NCBI GenBank assembly: GCA_027886185.1
Contig: WOAB01000563.1
Location: 2,542,001 to 2,606,000 of the forward strand
DNA length: 64,000 nt
Source of the DNA: Rheum nobile
Lineage: Eukaryota; Streptophyta; Magnoliopsida; Caryophyllales; Polygonaceae
Direction: 5' to 3'
Made by a program: the position numbers and the translations under genes. How positions within the stretch are numbered: position 1 is the stretch's first letter; each line of letters begins with the position of its first letter. The notes beneath the pieces are model-generated. The model was given only the letters and a program-made list of their open reading frames with translations, was not told where the DNA came from and did not search any database. Below, one piece after another: positions 23,121 to 34,317 of the stretch.

Positions 23121-23899
23121 TCTCGTCTGGTAAGACACAAGAACCCCATCATTTTTTACATATTATTTGTCATTATGACTCGACTCTATTTTCATGAACC
23201 TAATGCTTACGTCTAGCAAAGACATGTTCTTATGACCATGAGTACAGGAAGACACAAAGATAAGTTAGATCCAGTCACACACAAAAAAGCGCTTACACTA
23301 CATTTACACGATCGATCAGAACACGAGGAGATGAATATATACCAGAGGCACGTCGGCACACTGTCTACCTTATACAAAACATAAGGTCAACACCTTATTA
23401 CATTTACGCAATAAGACATATTGCTCCCCTCCTCGGCATAATACAAGTCATGACTAAACAAAACATACACATTTGCAAGCCTCCCTTTTCTTATGTGACA
23501 CGAAAAGCCCTACTCGACGGAGCACACAGGCAAATCCAAAACAAGTCAAGACATCACGACCATCTTTCTCAAAAAGGGTCCGACAATTCTTTGTACATAG
23601 AACATAGTCAATCTTTTGTAAAACGGAGTACGCCAAAATTTTTGGCCCCCTTTTACTAATAAAAAGAAAAGAAAAAGAGAAGGAGTCTAATTCTTTTTAC
23701 ATTCATGCGACCCGCGATGATGGACGGGTCGTCAAAACATATTGTCTGCCTACACACAAGTAGGACTTCAAACATTCCTAAAAACATTTTATGCGACCCG
23801 CGATGGTGGACGGGTCACCAAACCAAGAGTATTTTACCCACACACAGGTGGGGCCACAAGTCATTCACACAAGATTCATAAAAAAAGAAGGATGAAGAA
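23121..23899. other. E3 spacer between converging genes, with two hairpin repeats
   Basis: No gene. Two units at 23707-23740 and 23793-23822, 86 bp apart, are the inverse of the E2 units (GCGACCCGCG, then CGGGTC). Other stretches also match the E2 spacer, such as the run around 23280-23430. Confidence 0.65.
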
Positions 23900-25819
23900 C
23901 TAGGAGTTAGGAGTCGCATCATTACCTTCAGTAGGAGTCAGATCGGACAAAGGCTGGGGCTCAGACGGTATGATGGGAATGACATCACTAGAGCGAACTT
24001 CATCTTCATCGGCGCTCTCGTCAGGAGACTCCTCTTCAATATCGGCGAGTTGAAACAACTCCACCCCTGGATTCCCCTTGGGAAACAAGGTATCCATATT
24101 TCCTTTCTCCGTCTTCAAGTCCCAGGCCTCATGCTTGCCCTCTTCGAACTCCTCGACCATTTCGACACGCGACTTCAATGCATAGAAGGCGCCAACGTCA
24201 TATGCAATTCGACCAGCGTCGATCCTAGCTTGCTTGACTTTCTCCTTGACATCGATCCGACTCTCATTGAGCTCTTTCCGACAGCCCTCTAACTCGTCTT
24301 GATAGGCCTTCAGCTCTTCTGCGAAGCGATGTTCGGCGTCCTTCAGTCGACTCTCAGCTCTCCTCACCTTAGTCTTCAACGCCGCCAAGTCGGACTCTGA
24401 TTTGGCAGCCCTTTCCTCAACCTTGGAGACCATCTCCTTCACGCCAGAGTAGGCACCCAAGAGGAACTGGAAGGTCTAAAAGACGTAAAGCAAAGAAAAG
24501 ATATGAGAAACACCATTCGGCAGAAAAAGCAAAACTACCAGACTTGACAGAAGGCTTACCTTCCAAGTAGAACAACCAGCCTCACCAATACAGTCCAGAG
24601 GTGAGACTTCGTCGACTTTAGATTTCAGGGTCGGGTCCTGGGCGTTGAACAGATCAACGATGGACCGCCCGACCAGGTCAATCCTCTCGATGCCAGGAGG
24701 GATAACCGATTTCTTCTTCGGGGCGCCAGAATGATCTTCTCTGCATCGGAAGAAACGACCGCCTTTCTCTTGTCACCAACCTTCGCTGGGGGAGAAGATT
24801 CGACAGGCATCAATTTACTCGACAAAGCTCTGGCCGCCGCCAGTTTTTGTTCAATCAAACCTTTCCCGGACACGCCCTTCAAACGAGCGCTCGACCGGCC
24901 AACACGAGATGCTATCACACCAGACAGAACATAAATTACGAATATGGCACATAACAGAAACATATGCGACCCAAACAGAAGACTTACACTTGACATGAGA
25001 AGATGAAGGGGCCAACATGACGTCTTGAGTCGTTGGACCAGTAGACAGCAAGTTGACGTTCACGAATTTACGCTCCAATAACGAAATCCCAAGCAAAATG
25101 TTGGTCAGACCCTCCGACTTAGCGTCGACTTTCAGATCCTCAGGCTCAGGAACTACATAAAAAGAGAGGTAAGCAAGAAGTTAAAACATATCTGACAAAG
25201 CGAAAACCAGAAAAGGTGCATACTTTTGACCCGCCACTCTGTCAGTAAGAACGAGCAATCACCCCCCTTTTCCAAAGACGACCGCTCGACGAAGAAGAAT
25301 TTCGACCCCCATCCACGGTCGTTCACATCCAGATTCGACACCAGTGGCTTCCGACCCTGACGCCTACACAACTGAACCCGGGAAGAGCTCTTCGACCCCA
25401 AGGCATAGTTGTACCACAAGGCGTCGAAGTCAAAGCCAACCCTCGACTTCGAGTTCAAAAGATCCAAAACCCTAAGAACCCGCCATGCATGCGGCATGAC
25501 TTGACACGGCGCAAGCTCCAAAGTTGCCAAAAAAATCACGTACGAGGGGAGTAAATGGAAATTTGTGCTTGATCCGAAACGGATAAGCATAAAAATAGAT
25601 CCACCCCTCGTACCTGGCGTCCGCCCTTTCATCCGGATACGGGAGCCTCACGATTGTCTCTGGTGGAAAGCCGCCGACTTGGAGAATCTGCTCCAGTTCC
25701 GCCTTTGTCAGCGTCCCCGTCATGGCGTCAGCCTCCTTCAACAGGAAAAAAGGGGGATCGTCATTTTTTCTCAAACTCGAGCGAGTGGCAGACGATTCGG
25801 CAGAGCTATTGGTAACCAT
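23900..25819 (-). pseudogene. E3 antisense ORF (aORF), all exons visible
   Basis: Starts at 25819 and reads leftwards against pol. Exon 1 (25819 to about 25220) encodes a domain I recognise as the Pfam 'putative gypsy type transposon' domain: YPDERAD, then FTPLVRDFF, then HAWRVLRVLDLL. Exon 2 (about 25155-24990) matches E2 (ERKFVNVNLLST). Exon 3 (about 24915-24560) is basic. Exon 4 (about 24470-23903) is a coiled coil with an acidic end. A strong donor (AAG/GTAAGC) follows exon 3 and a TTTTAG acceptor precedes exon 4, at the same place as in E2. Frameshifts lie near 25520 (exon 1) and 24730 (exon 3). Such ORFs are known in Tat-lineage elements; their role is unknown. Confidence 0.75.
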
Positions 25820-26109
25820 ATCTGATATGGAGAGGGGAGGAAATCGAAAGGCAATCTTGAGAAATTCTGAAAACCCACCAAAGCAAGAAACAGAGAGAAT
25901 CGGGAGAAAGAAGATGAAAGAAAACCACCGATTTACTTCAAATTTATGGAGGGAAGGCTAGAAGCCTAGGCTGTCCCATCACATCGCGCAATCGTCGCCA
26001 CGTCAACCCTCGCCTGTCGCGCCAAAACGGATGGTGGAGATCGTGCAGACTAGAAAGTCGTCTTGACTCCTGCTCGCGGCTGCCTTGAGTCCAAACGACT
26101 TGTGGCTAT

Positions 26110-26775
26110 TGTTGGGCCCAGAATACTCCGATGGGCCGAGCGTAGCAAACTGGACCGCCTCACATTGAAAATGGGCCAAGGAGCTTGAAGAGGAGCGTCA
26201 GATGCTTGTCAACGCATAAACCCGACCGATCCCGGAGATCTCGCCCAAGCCGTAACGGCCCGATCTTCAGCAACGACGATCGATTTAAATGTGGATTTGA
26301 AGCCTCCTTAAATGACAAGATCTCAAGGATTATGCTGAAGAATTAAGAGAAAGATCCCATACAAACGGTAACAAGATCAACGAAGAAGAGGATCCAATAA
26401 ATAGGTCACGAAGAGGGTCAAAAAAGGACCTACGACTCAAGTCACAAACATAATTATTATCTTAGCTCTCAAAGGCTTATCGGCATACTTGTTCTCGTTT
26501 AGCTCTTTTGGCAATAGTACTCGACCGTCAGGGATCGAACGCTAGTTTAGCCGGTCAGACAAGGCTCGATCTTTTGCATCTAGAGGAGTTAAGCTGTACT
26601 TTGTCATATTCTTATTATTATATAATCAGAATATCATCACATAATCTTGTCTTCATTTCATTCTTACTTGATTGTTCGTTTGGTTTGGATTTATTTTGCT
26701 ATTGTTATTCTATCCGATCGACTCGTTACCCTGTCTAAGGCGATTTAGGTCGATTGATCTTTTCGCCCCAAAACA
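26110..26775 (+). repeat. E3 3' LTR
   Basis: 666 bp, TGTTGGG to CCAAAACA, the inverted counterpart of 19528-20200. The 290 bp before it (25820-26109) should hold the aORF promoter and the polypurine tract; I see no clear purine run there. Confidence 0.88.
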
Positions 26776-26889
26776 GTGTCCAACCCGACTGTGGATCCTC
26801 GGTTTGTCGTCTCGCCGGCCGCCTTCACAAGCTCATGGGATCTTTTCGGATCCATCGGTCATGTATTCATCGCTGGCGGATTTGACAAT

Positions 26890-27290
26890 CTTTCAACACC
26901 ATGACGCTCTACCCACTAGACAACTCTTGGTACATGGACACTGGAGCGACATCTCACATGGCTAACAACCCATATATACTCTCAATTTTTACTTCAAGAG
27001 CACTTCCAATTCGATAATTGTTTGAAATGATAAAAGGATACCAACAACATGTCCGGGATCAACCACAAAGAATTGGCCTCTAACCCTCCATAACATGCTT
27101 ATTACCCTTCAAATTATTAAAAATCTTGTTCCCATCTGAAAACTCACAACCGATAATTGTGTTTCTATTGAGTTTGACCCATCTAGTTTTTCTATAAAGG
27201 ATCTTCAAACCTGTTTGTTCTCTCATATTTCATTGTTTGCAATATCGTCCTCTACTTGGCATGCCCACCTTAGTCATCACGGTGTGACCA
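26890..27290 (+). pseudogene. E11: Ty1/copia fragment, protease and pre-integrase
   Basis: Begins near the E3 LTR edge. The frame from 26904 shows WYMDTGATSHM, the copia protease motif. After frameshifts there is a LHNML-like stretch, an IEFDPSSFSIKDL-like stretch, and then STWHAHLSHHG, typical of the copia pre-integrase region. No RT, LTR or boundary is visible. It is a short, old fragment. Confidence 0.75.
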
Positions 27291-28204
27291 AACATATAAT
27301 CACCAGACAAGGAGGAATTAGTGGCATGTGATGTACAACTCTTCCTCCTCAACCATAAGATGATGCGAACTCCAATAACATCCCCAACTTGTATAGGAAA
27401 TTGGTTGAAGTGACAATATGATTGAAGTTCAAGTATGATGCCCATAATGAAATCATACATGACACAACAATCCCAACCTATAGAGTGTTAAACCATTTTT
27501 AACTCGCAACACATAATCTTGGCAAGAATCCTATATCATCAATGTCCAGAACTTGATAAGGGCATGAACTCATTTGGGTTTCAAATAGCCTAATTGCAAA
27601 TAACACATCACCAATTTGCTTCAAGCTTTCCCGAAATCGTTGCCTCCACGCGCAATTGGATCACCCTCGTGCGTTTCCTCTCAAAATCAAGGATAACGTG
27701 ACACATGGACCTATGTATTTTATATACATCTCATATGGCCATTTTTCAGTTGTTTGCTTGGGCATTACTCGAAGCCATGTGAAGGGGTGCGCCAACCGGT
27801 TCCCTTAGCATGTGTCTCATGTAACAATCCATAGGAAGATTTAATATATTTCCTGTTTAAGTGTCCTTTCACACTTAAGGAAATCAAAAAACAAAACCTT
27901 AATCTAGAATATATTATCAGAAATACCAATATCTCTGATAAAAAACCGAAGGATCTACTCCTTGAAGTTCAAACACTTCTAACAAATGAAGAATGTATTT
28001 GTCTTGCTACCTCCTGGTAGGGTATATAGATTAATAAAAATCAAGTTATTTTCAACACTAATAATTCACAGAAATCAAAGACCTGACACAATATTAAAAC
28101 TCTAATTCATAACTGGGACAAAATGAAGATATATGACTATATGAGCATGATGGACCGAATCAACAAAAACACAAACCATCTCAAACCAGAAGGAAACAAA
28201 TTTC
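27291..28204. other. No gene seen
   Basis: Moderately AT-rich with frequent stops on both strands. It may be more decayed retroelement, but I recognise nothing. Confidence 0.5.
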
Positions 28205-28678
28205 AAGTGGGAAAAACCAAAACAAGAATTTCATAAAATCATTTTTGATGGATCCAAACTAACCTCTGGTGAGGATGGTTTTGGTTTTATAATCATAAAT
28301 GATAGAGCTGAAACCATTCACATGGAAAACAATCTTTGTGGTTGTAATACCATTTTGATGACTGAAACTATGGCCTTAAAAATAGTTTAATCGCTGCTAA
28401 ACGACTAAACATTAGCCAAAATTTAAATTGAAGGTGATAACATGTGCCTTATGAACTCTATTAAAGGCATTTGGACTTGTCACTGAGAAATTGAAATGAT
28501 TATTGTCGATATTCTTATCGACCTTCATTTCTTTCGGGAAGTTCATGTTAGACATGTTTTTCGCGAGATGAACCGGACTGCTGACAAAATTGCTAAACTC
28601 AGTTGTTCACCCTTCGTGTCTGATATGAGATCTGATCCAGAACTTCGCATTCTCATCCGTAAAGATGCTCTAGGCTGA
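28205..28678 (+). pseudogene. RNase H-like (RVT_3 type) domain remnant
   Basis: The first half reads KIIFDGS, then GFGFIIIND, then TETMALKIV before a stop. After stops the frame resumes with IEGDN and, from 28496, HVRHVFREMNRTADKIAK. This order (acidic FDGS, E, EGDN, and HV.RE.N..AD.IAK) matches the RNase H-like domain found in plant non-LTR elements and related host proteins. At least three stops are present. Confidence 0.75.
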
Positions 28679-28965
28679 TAGTCCTCTCAATTTTAAGGTC
28701 AGTCTAATTATTTCCTCATAAAAAAGAAGAATAGAAAAAATTGAACGAAAAATTAAATGTAAAATAAACGTTTTGTAACAGGAAATGCATAAATAACAAG
28801 GACAACCAATGACTCAATTTTTTTATAAAAGGGATTTCTTCTTTAATTTAATATATAGAAAGATTTAACTAGCTTCACAAATTATAGGCTTAATATATAG
28901 TATTTGAGTCATAAAGCCAACTCAAACTATTAGGCTCGTCAATATCTCAAACTCGAAGACTCTAT

Positions 28966-29117
28966 GGGGTTGTGTAAACGGTCGAACCGGGTCAGATTGA
29001 CACGGTCCAGTTTAAAACAGACCGGTTATAGAAATTTGTAGGACTATAGACTGGATCACGAAAGAATCGGTCCTAAACGGATATGTAGTGCGGTTCGGGC
29101 TAAATTTGCACAACCCT
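28966..29117. mobile_element. Probable hAT-type MITE
   Basis: About 152 bp. The left end TGGGGTTGTGTAAACGG and right end TTTGCACAACCCT are imperfect inverted repeats of about 13 bp, of the GGGTTGTGCAAA type common in plant hAT MITEs. ACTCTA flanks both sides (28960-28965 and 29118-29123); eight bases would be expected, so the boundary is uncertain. The interior has the CCGGTT/AACCGG words usual for such elements. No coding capacity. Confidence 0.5.
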
Positions 29118-29227
29118 ACTCTACTAAATCTATATATAACAATAAAAAGTTGGGTACAAAGAGCATTTGTTGATCATATTAAATCTATGAAAATAAACTT
29201 ATTTTTCTTGTTTACATGCACTTGATA

Positions 29228-29590
29228 AGAACATTACTCTCTTAGTTCAATGATTAAAGTGGTTGATATATAGTGAAAGATTTGAGGTTCAAATCTCTTG
29301 GTGAAACATCATGTCAAATATTTTTTAATTGGTCATTTATACATATTAATTTCATAAAATTATTTTAAGGTATAATAATCTATCTATCTATATATAAAAA
29401 AACGTGTACAAAAGATCAAAAAATATTAATTGCACATGTTTAGTTCACGATATTAGTCTTATTTGTTTGGATATATTTCATTTAATCTCACTATTATATT
29501 CTTAACTTAATGGTTAAAATGGTTGCTTATGTGATAAAATTAAGGTTGAGGTTCAAATCTTATAGAGATAATTTTGGCCAATAAAACTTT
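29228..29590 (+). repeat. Two tRNA-like (SINE-head-like) sequences
   Basis: Copy 1 (about 29228-29330) has TTCAATGATTAAAGTGG, then GAGGTTCAAATCTC. Copy 2 (about 29485-29590) has CTTAATGGTTAAAATGG, then GAGGTTCAAATCTT. Spacing and sequence resemble the A and B boxes of tRNA-derived SINEs. Both are AT-rich and decayed, and I see no clear SINE 3' end. Confidence 0.35.
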
Positions 29591-31670
29591 TTTTATCTTC
29601 AATTTTAATCACATTTATATTATTATTATCATCTATATTTTAGACTATCTTTATGTCTATGTCATAAATTTGGTTTAGTAAATTCAAAGATGAATTGCAC
29701 ATTACGAGCATGTTTTGAATCTTGTTAAAATTGCATTAAGAATTTATTATTAGTTTATGACTTTCTCACTCTGTGGACTATGCACGTTTTTTTTATAGCT
29801 TATTAGATTTTGAACAATATCAATTTCGAAATGGTATAATCATTTATTAACAACATTAATATCCCTACAAATGCATTAAATTTTCACAAAAATAAATAAG
29901 AAGACAGTTGAGAAAAATGTAACTGTAGTAGGCCTTGAATATTTGGAATCAATGGAATTTGACCATTATTATATCAAAATATTGAATTCAAAGTAAATGA
30001 AATTAAATGTTAGTTATCCTTTTTATTGTGAAAAATCCTTCAAGATACCCTATTGCATTACTCTTTGAAATCGACAATATAAATAGAGTAGTTTGCAAAT
30101 TTTAGTGTGGGCAAGTGGGAAGCTCACAGAAAATTGCTTAGGTACGTAAAAATTCCATTTCCTTTTTCTAACATTTCTCCTAAAATATTTGATTTATTGT
30201 CTGAAGCAAATATCTTCCTTCATTATACAATAGTCTCGCATGGAGTTGGATAATATAATGTCCTATTTAAATTATTTCTTTTTCAAATGTATTTGATTTT
30301 TTTCCATCATATATACTTGTATAAAAAAATACATAAGTAAAAATCATAATTTTTTTATAGTACATAGGGTGAATATATTTACAAATCCTGGAGAAAATAG
30401 TTATAAATATGATGGAGCTAAACTTTAGAATTGAGTTTAAAAAAATGTCCAATTCGTCCAAGAAGATGGGGATAATTGATTCATAGAAGGCATCATGAGT
30501 TTTGAAACATTTTATTTTGGTAGTTAACTTTAGAGGTAAATAACATATAATTGTATTCATATTTCCCTTTACATATTTTTGAAAGTAATAACATTATCTG
30601 TAAAGAGTTATGAGATATCTTGAAAGCTTAATCAACTAAAATTCTTTTTGTTTACAAAGTTTTCTAAAGTTGTATTAATGCCCGTGGTAAAAATTTAAAA
30701 TTCATACATGAAATTATATTTGACAACTATATTATTCTATATAATTATAAATAATTAAAGAATCTTATTTTATTACAAAGTATATAAGAAATTAATTTTC
30801 CAACACTGGCCACATATTTTCACAAGTTACATGACTTTAAGTTACGAATCCACATAATATAGTGTTCGAATGATTATTTTAATATGTCAAGACTAAACAA
30901 GGACTTATCATGAAATTCAATATGCTATAACATATTGAGACATGACCATATAAGAAATTTCATGAATAACCAATAATATGATTTTAAGTATATAATTCTT
31001 ATTGCATATATAATGAATCAAATGATAGTCAATTTTTTTTAGTAAAATCACAATTGAATATTACAGGTTGAATAAAGTGTCATCGAAAAACATAGCGGCT
31101 TAAAACAAATCGTCATCGAGAAGCATGACAGACTGAATAAGGCGTCTAAATTATACAATAATGAGTGCACTACATAATCTTTCTACATCTATGTCCGACC
31201 ACCCCATCCTTTCTTATCAGATTTGAAAGTAAAAATGAATATATGCCACTATAAGCATCTTAAGAACATATATGATAACATAAAAAAAAAAAAAAAAAAA
31301 ACATATAACCAACACAAAAACACAAAAATATAAATAAAAATCATTGTAAAATACATGCCCATAAGTAGCACGGGTTTGTCCTCCTAGTACATATACAAAT
31401 TGTGTGACCGAAATTCTAACAATTTACAATTATTGATAGCTGTAACGCACTGGAATCATTAGGTAGGTGTACTATTTTGACATTGTAAACCCAATCGTTT
31501 GGTACATCGTCTTTTTTTTTTTTTTTTTTCTTCAAAAAGACACCAATTGCAAAAGTCATAGGAAGAAGACGAATTCAACTAATCAAACCACCATGTGCCT
31601 TCAAATGTAAATAAATAAGTATAACACCTAGAAAAGAACATGTCATAAACAAACCACAAAAGCGCGTTGC
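29591..31670. other. AT-rich intergenic DNA
   Basis: No gene. A TATAAATAG at 30078-30086 is followed about 65 bp later by a good splice donor (TTAG/GTACGT near 30141). This may be a promoter with a non-coding exon, but nothing else supports it. A-rich and T-rich tracts lie near 31282-31300 and 31511-31528. Confidence 0.45.
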
Positions 31671-31682
31671 TTCCTTTTACAA

Positions 31683-31691
31683 TTTATATAG
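31683..31691 (+). promoter_or_regulatory. Likely TATA box of the small host gene
   Basis: TTTATATAG, 71 bp before the ATG at 31762. It would place the transcript start near 31715 and leave a leader of about 47 bases. Confidence 0.5.
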
Positions 31692-31761
31692 TCACAAAAG
31701 GAGAAGAAAAACAAGCTTGGATCAGGCAATTAATAACAAACCCTCATCATTCAACTATAGA

Positions 31762-32275
31762 ATGTGTCCTTTGAGGTTCATTTTGGTGTTCTTCTCTGCA
31801 ATCTTGGCTGGCTATTTCGCATGGAGATCGTTGGGTTCTTCTTCGCCGGCCGTTGATCTTGCAATATCCAAGGATTCACAGGCACAGCAAGACAAGGCAT
31901 TGGATTCATCTAAGGAAGATTATCAAAAGCAGGAGAAGAACATGAGACTGGTAATTAATTAATTACTCATCTGAATTCCTTTTTTTTATTTGATGCTACT
32001 CTTTGAATTGTGCGATTAAATAATTAAGGGTTATGTACGTCTTGATCTGCAGATGATTGAAGACGGGTTTTGGGTGTTTGTCGACATGGCGAGTGGGAGG
32101 TACTTGTGGAGGAATTTCAAAGAGATGAACAAGGTGAATTAGAGTTGTTAATTAGGAATCAAGTAATCTCGTGGACTTAATTCTCAGCTCTAATGTAGAT
32201 AAATCATATATGTAATCAATGATCATTTAATTAATTTTCCCTCTGTAGTTGAAAGAGTGTAAAGTTTGTTCCTAA
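31762..32275 (+). CDS. Small three-exon host gene, putative membrane-anchored protein
   Basis: Proposed exons 31762-31950, 32053-32133 and 32249-32275, giving 98 residues. Introns of 102 and 115 nt have good borders: CTG/GTAATT with CTGCAG, and AAG/GTGAAT with a pyrimidine-rich CTGTAG. All exon joins are in phase 0. If intron 2 is retained, the frame stops at 32142 with 92 residues. Residues about 4-22 (LRFILVFFSAILAGYFAW) form one hydrophobic segment, probably a signal anchor. A polar Gln/Lys/Asp-rich stretch follows, then a compact C-terminus with FWVFVDMASGRYLWRN. I do not recognise the family with certainty. It lies in the least transposon-rich part of the window and is the only gene here that is not clearly a retroelement gene. 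Confidence 0.65.
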
Positions 32276-33186
32276 GATCGGAACTGATCAAGCAAAAAGA
32301 ATTCTCGATCAGCTCTTAAATGTCTTCTCTACCTCAATATAATTCCAAATTCTAAATTTCCACTTGTTAAGAGCTTGATTGCTTAAACATAAGATTCCCT
32401 GTGGTTTTTTTCTCTTCTAAATCAATTGTGATCTACTTCACCTATATATATAGAGAGACGTTCATGTAAAATGAGTCTTGTGGTGAAATGAGTGAACAAT
32501 TTTGTAGGGTTGGATTGAGGGTGATAAATGACTAGATTAGGAGAGAGAAAATAGGATATAGTAGGGGTGTGAATTATGGAATAAATATCACAAAAAACTT
32601 TTTTGAATTTTATTAAATAATCACATCCAAAATAGGAAGTTTAATGTAGATTTGGAGAGAGAAAGATATTGCATATCCCCATCAACGTTATTCCTCAAGC
32701 CTCCACAGAGATCCGCATTATTCACTGTGTTTTTAGTTAATACGCATATTCAGTGGAAGTTCGTGCATATCAATACATTTAATTAGTTGAAAATTAACAT
32801 TATGCATATCGACACGAAAATTGTGAATATCGTTAAATGTTCTTTGCATATCTGTTTATTTTGTTCATGTTCGAACGTATTCATGCTGATATTCACTGTC
32901 CTATATCTGATATTCAAGTATTGTGAATACTTATTCATTATGTATATAATGCATCCACTGAATTGAAAAAAAATTGTGCATATCTGTGCATATCAAAACA
33001 CATTATTTGAATATCGTTCAAGTATTTCTGAATATCTGTTATTCGGTATCATGCATATCCCATCCACACAAATGAATATCATATTCACGTCCAAGGAAAT
33101 AATCCATAATTACAAGTTGCATATCATACAAGTATATTATGCATATCACTGTACACAAAATGCATATCCCATCCACATAATTGCAT
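32276..33186. repeat. Region rich in GCATATC/GAATATC words
   Basis: From about 32455 (after a TATATATAGAGAG stretch) the sequence changes character. From 32670 to 33186 the words GCATATC, GAATATC and their complements recur over fifteen times at irregular spacing. No coding frame. It may be a non-autonomous transposon whose clustered words bind a protein; I found no terminal repeats. Confidence 0.45.
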
Positions 33187-33535
33187 GGCCGCGATCGCTG
33201 CCCTTGAACCGCGCCCGTGGCTTAGATCCGCTCTGACTGGTGTTTTGGGAGACAGGAACACATCAACTTGTGAAGGCCCTACGCGAGGCAAAACAGGCTG
33301 GTGGACTCCCCATCGTTAACAGGAAGATTGGGATTTTGCTTGATCTATTTAGCAACTTTTATCTCGTTTCCCTTTTCGTTACATCCTTGTTTATTCCGTG
33401 CTTTTCCCTAATCTTCTTCCTTGAATCTACTGCGTATTGTGAAATCAAGTTAGAAGCGTTTTTACTTGTTGTTGTCGATACTGGCTTTTGCTCTTGCGCG
33501 CATGATCGCCGACGGATGGTTGCGCCGCGTGGACG
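33187..33535. other. Unassigned sequence before E10 coding
   Basis: Begins with a GC-rich patch containing GGCCGCGATCGC and CCGCGCCCG, then ordinary sequence. It may be the decayed 5' part of E10. No LTR or gag domain is visible. Confidence 0.4.
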
Positions 33536-34317
33536 TGTGTTGTCAAGAGGACGTTGGTGTCCAACGAACAAGTGGCTCCTCCATCACAGCGAGAGACCAT
33601 CTTTCACTCTCGATGTTCCATCCAAGGCAAGGTGTGTAGTGTCATCATCGATGGCAGTTCGTGCTGCAATATCATCGACCGGACTGTGATCGAGCGTTTT
33701 GGGCTAGCTACTACTCCACATCATCAGCCACACACCCTAAATTGGCTCAACTCTACCGCACCTTTGAAGGTAACCGAGCAGGAAAAGGTGAACTTCTCGA
33801 TTGGCAGCTATAAAGACGAAGTCTTGTGCGACGTGCTGCCCATCTCGGCTTGTCACTTGTTGCTTGGCCGTCCTTGGCAGTATGACCGCGGGGTGATGCA
33901 CAATGGAGTCACCAATGAATATTCCTTCTTCTTGGAAGGTAAGCGGTACACTCTCTTACCTATGGTGCCTCATAAAATCATGGCTGATCATATGGCCAAT
34001 GAACAATGGCGACGAGCCAAGGAAGCAGACCAGAATGGAAAAGCCAAGAAGAAGATGTCCATAGGGCAGGTTGCGGGGGCGAGCAACCATCTACTCCTTG
34101 CGACCGCCAAGGAAGTGGAGACGACAATCCAGGGGAGTACTCCTTGTTTCCTTTTAGTTCCTACGTGTGCACTATTTTCTTCTAGTGAATTGCAAGAGCT
34201 ACCTTCTCCTATTGCTTCTCTTTTGCAGGGGTATGAGAATCTTTTTCAAGAAGAAGTGCCGACGGGACTGCTGCCTCTCCGGGGAATAGAGCACTAGATT
34301 GATTTCATTTCAGGGGC
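33536..34317 (+). pseudogene. E10 protease region
   Basis: The frame reads CVVKRTL, then FHSRCSIQGKVCSVIIDGSS (protease active site IIDGSS, where related elements often have IIDGGS), then CHLLLGRPWQYDRG. A linker with LLQGYENLFQEE follows, then PLRGIEHQIDFISGA up to the E5 junction. No stop in this part. The 5' portion (gag) is missing. Confidence 0.85.

Larger units (their letters stand above)
20201..26775 (+). mobile_element. E3: Tat/Retand-type element, 3' part, host of E2 and E4
   Basis: Contains the end of the second RNase H, integrase (split by solo LTR E4), spacer, antisense gene on the - strand and 3' LTR. Coding similarity to E2 runs right up to the E2 boundary, so E2 is an insertion into E3 and not a rearranged neighbour. 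The 5' half of E3 must lie left of the window. Confidence 0.88.

Noticed and set aside
30078..30150. Promoter plus spliced leader of an unseen gene
   Set aside because: A TATA word and one splice donor are not enough, and no coding exon follows within 1.6 kb on that strand.
33187..33535. Separate gene upstream of E10
   Set aside because: The open stretch has no domain, and E10 protease coding overlaps its end, so it is more likely decayed element sequence.
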